From positions 19,826 to 83,825 of the forward strand of contig JALOOO010000001.1 of the NCBI GenBank assembly GCA_025454375.1: a stretch of DNA of 64,000 nt. The letters run 5' to 3'. Origin of the DNA: Leptolyngbya sp. Prado105. GTDB lineage: Bacteria > Cyanobacteriota > Cyanobacteriia > Leptolyngbyales > Leptolyngbyaceae. The stretch's first letter is position 1. Every line of letters starts with the position of its first letter. Position numbers and translations under genes: made by a program. Positions 62,053 to 64,000 of this stretch are shown here, in pieces. Below the pieces are notes generated by a model. It was not told the DNA's origin, did no database searches, and worked only from the letters and a program-made list of their open reading frames with translations.

Positions 62053-62158
62053 TGCGATTGTAGTCCTAAATCAGTTGCTGAACGAGAGTTTGAGAGACGT
62101 GGAAAGAGGTTTGCTGAAGTTGTACGATCGCGGTTGAGCAATCAATAAATTTACTATT

Positions 62159-62413
62159 TCAGAGGACTCGATCGAGAGCTTGGATGTCTTGCTGAACGTC
62201 TTCTAAGGTGAGAGAATGCATGGCTCCGTTTTCCTTGAGGAAAGCATCAGTTGCAAGATAGGAGGGGAGATTCAGCAGATGTTGAACTTCGGCGGCGGTG
62301 ATGAGGTGGTTGGTGTAGGCTTCGAGGGCGATCGCTTCGAGGGCGCGTTGGGAGAGACGGGAGAGATGAGGTTGCAGACGGTGTTCGAGATCGGGGGGAA
62401 TGGGGATATTCAT
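62159..62413 (-). CDS. Orphan UPF0175-like antitoxin
   Basis: 'MNIPIPPDLEHRLQPHLSRLSQRALEAIALEAYTNHLITAAEVQHLLNLPSYLATDAFLKENG'; start set at 62413. Confidence 0.75.
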   Translation of the reverse strand: MNIPIPPDLEHRLQPHLSRLSQRALEAIALEAYTNHLITAAEVQHLLNLPSYLATDAFLKENGAMHSLTLEDVQQDIQALDRVL

Positions 62414-62503
62414 TGGGGTTCCTCCGGTTGGGTGAGTTGATTGCCTTGGACTTCGTGGGCGAGATTCGCGATCGTGGCTCCTCTTAGATCGTAGGTGATA
62501 TTT
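62414..62503 (-). pseudogene. Remnant N-terminal tag ITYDLRGATIANLAHEVQGNQLTQPEEPQ*
   Basis: Frame offset from the 62518-start ORF; TGA overlaps ATG of the orphan antitoxin; no ATG/GTG start in this frame. Confidence 0.7.
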
Positions 62504-62573
62504 GAGCGTACACTGCATGAAGCGAAGCTACCGCTGTTGTGGCTGGAGGCACGATTTCAATCATCAGAGGGGG

Positions 62574-63059
62574 TCACTCGCCTGCTTCTTGAAGGGCGCG
62601 ATCGTACAATGCTTGACTAACCCGAAACCCTGCTTCCTGAATGAGACGGTCGAGAATGGGTTGAATTTCAGGAATGAGTTTTTGTGCTTTTGCATTGACC
62701 AAAATGCCGATAATGCCTCGCATTTTGATACCGTGTTGGGTGGCAATGCTTCTGCCAAGTCGTTCATCAATCAGAAGTCGATCGACGTTGAGTTCAATCG
62801 CTAGCGCAATTGCAGCGGCTTCTCCGGGGTCGAGCGTTTGATTGAGTGTTTGTAGAAGGGGTAGATTGTTTGGACTTTGAACTTGCAGCCATCCGCTTGT
62901 GATGGAGGTGGAGATGATAGGTTGGATTTCTTGCAGGCGCATGAGTTCTATTTGAACGATCGGTGGAATGAAAATGGTTGGGTAGAGGGTTTGCAGCAGA
63001 GAGAGTTCACCAATGACTGCTAGATTGCTTAGGGGTGAGGTGTTACTGACAATGAGCAT
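62574..63059 (-). CDS. DUF3368-like PIN-type toxin
   Basis: 161 aa; 'MLIVSNTSPLSNLAVIGELSLLQTLY', 'LDPGEAAAIALAIELNVDRLLIDERLGRSIA'. Confidence 0.85.
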   Translation of the reverse strand: MLIVSNTSPLSNLAVIGELSLLQTLYPTIFIPPIVQIELMRLQEIQPIISTSITSGWLQVQSPNNLPLLQTLNQTLDPGEAAAIALAIELNVDRLLIDERLGRSIATQHGIKMRGIIGILVNAKAQKLIPEIQPILDRLIQEAGFRVSQALYDRALQEAGE

Positions 63060-63295
63060 TACCAGCCATCCTGACGTAAACTGTTGAGGTCTTCTTCTAG
63101 GTCTTCAACATCATAATGAACACAGATGCCGCGACTTGCGATCAATCGTTGAAATTCGATTTGATGGAGTCCGGCAAGTTGACTAGCACTACCAAGAGTG
63201 ATGCGTTCTTGTTGGAAAAGCGCGATCGCGAGTTCGATACGAAGTTCGGCTTCGCTGAGGTGAAGAGAGTCGGGAAGGTCGATCGTGATTTGCAT
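63059..63295 (-). CDS. UPF0175-like antitoxin
   Basis: 78 aa; 'MQITIDLPDSLHLSEAELRIELAIALFQQERITLGSASQLAGLHQIEFQRLI'; 1-nt overlap with its toxin. Confidence 0.85.
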   Translation of the reverse strand: MQITIDLPDSLHLSEAELRIELAIALFQQERITLGSASQLAGLHQIEFQRLIASRGICVHYDVEDLEEDLNSLRQDGW

Positions 63296-63334
63296 GGTTT
63301 TGGCTCCTGTGGTGGCTCTACTTCACGTCTTCGC

Positions 63335-63745
63335 TTACGCCTTCGAGAAATGCGGTGCCTTCGGCTCAGCAAAGCTGTCCGCGCCTTTGCCCCAAGGATT
63401 TGATTCGACGAAGTGTTCTCCGACTTTGACTGCCGCTTTTCTGCCACCGTTGCAGAGGCGTTTGAGACTGAGGAAGTTTTGCCAGCGTGGGTTGTCTTGC
63501 GATTTGATCAGTTTCGCTTCGACATCGATGATTTGAACAATCGCAGTTTCATCGGTGACGGAGGTATATTTCTGCTGCAAGCTGAGGATGAAGGCTTGGA
63601 AATCGTCTAGCAAGCGGTCAAGATTCTGCGTTGTGTTGTGCTGTGTTCCAATCATGTCGCCTTGAATCGTGACATCGCCTGTGTTGATGTTGCCGTTTTG
63701 GTGGGTGATGTGAAATGTGGGTTGGTTTTTGGGTGTGTGTGTCAT
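63335..63745 (-). CDS. Probable conflict-system accessory protein with GNINTGDVTIQGDMIGTQHN tag
   Basis: Start at MTHTPKNQPTFHITHQNGN; helical C-terminal part 'LDRLLDDFQAFILSLQQKY...NPWGKGA'. Confidence 0.6.
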   Translation of the reverse strand: MTHTPKNQPTFHITHQNGNINTGDVTIQGDMIGTQHNTTQNLDRLLDDFQAFILSLQQKYTSVTDETAIVQIIDVEAKLIKSQDNPRWQNFLSLKRLCNGGRKAAVKVGEHFVESNPWGKGADSFAEPKAPHFSKA

Positions 63746-64000
63746 GGGTATGGCGTGGAGTTGGGTGAGCCAGTGCTGAATCCATTCTGTGGGAAATTCT
63801 TCTGGGCTGTCGGGTGAGCCAACGGTGAAGTGTCCGAAAGCGGGCGAAAGGAGAGAAACTGTCGAGATGGAAGACCGGGAGTGACTGACGGACCCAACGA
63901 ATGACTTAATGTAGCTTTGCGGTACTGAGCAGCAACGTCCCGTCAGTATCGTTATCTTGGTATCGTAGTGAGCAGTCGTCGTCGTCGTCACCGTGGTCGG

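Noticed and set aside
61512-62141. Long open frames overlapping the TIR gene (209 aa minus strand, 175 aa plus strand at 61522-62049)
   Set aside because: Low-complexity Ser/Thr/Pro- or Gly/Val-rich translations; the TIR frame has clear domain motifs, so these are shadow ORFs.
62159-62518. Using the 62518 start for the orphan antitoxin (MQCTLKYHLRSKRSHDRES...)
   Set aside because: The extra N-terminus is Arg/Ser-rich and is an out-of-frame reading of the DLRGA tag; 62413 is the better start.
1-64000. CRISPR array or cas genes
   Set aside because: No regularly spaced repeat/spacer series or Cas-like proteins seen; the repeats found are coding, palindromic or the TIR/TA junction.
1-64000. Frequent GCGATCGC octamers as a special signal
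   Set aside because: These are HIP1 sites, a known genome-wide feature of many cyanobacteria, not specific to any locus here.

Overview
This 64 kb window is cyanobacterial chromosome: HIP1 octamers (GCGATCGC) are common, and it carries psaK, psbY, a carboxysome-type CcmK paralog and an MPBQ/MSBQ methyltransferase. From about 0 to 57 kb it is mostly housekeeping genes: metG, thiL, sbcC-like, a GDH-family dehydrogenase, a CPA2 antiporter, GH15 and glycogen debranching enzymes, SPP-like HAD, ruvA, a P-type ATPase, glutaminase, miaB with tRNA-Ser(UGA), TerC, REC-GGDEF-EAL and bioF. Accessory pieces are interspersed: an XRE regulator with twin palindromes, an Rpn-like nuclease, a Phd-like antitoxin and two adjacent AAA/STAND-like ATPases, one fused to WD40 repeats. 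The most unusual region is 59.2-64 kb (minus strand). It is a mosaic of three UPF0175-like/DUF3368-like toxin-antitoxin pairs, an orphan antitoxin, a TIR protein and another probable conflict-system protein. The 3' end of the TIR gene is reiterated in front of TA modules, a 'DLRGA.I.NLA..VQGNQ' N-terminal tag is found both on the TIR protein and as a remnant, and an IS6-type remnant truncates the outer end. Two further highlights are a single-chain tandem-duplicated rhomboid-like protein with both catalytic motif sets intact (16416-17804) and small genes missed by the 60-aa ORF cutoff (psbY at 43456-43569, a 57-aa protein at 40498-40671). All product names come from reading motifs and remembered families; no database search was run.
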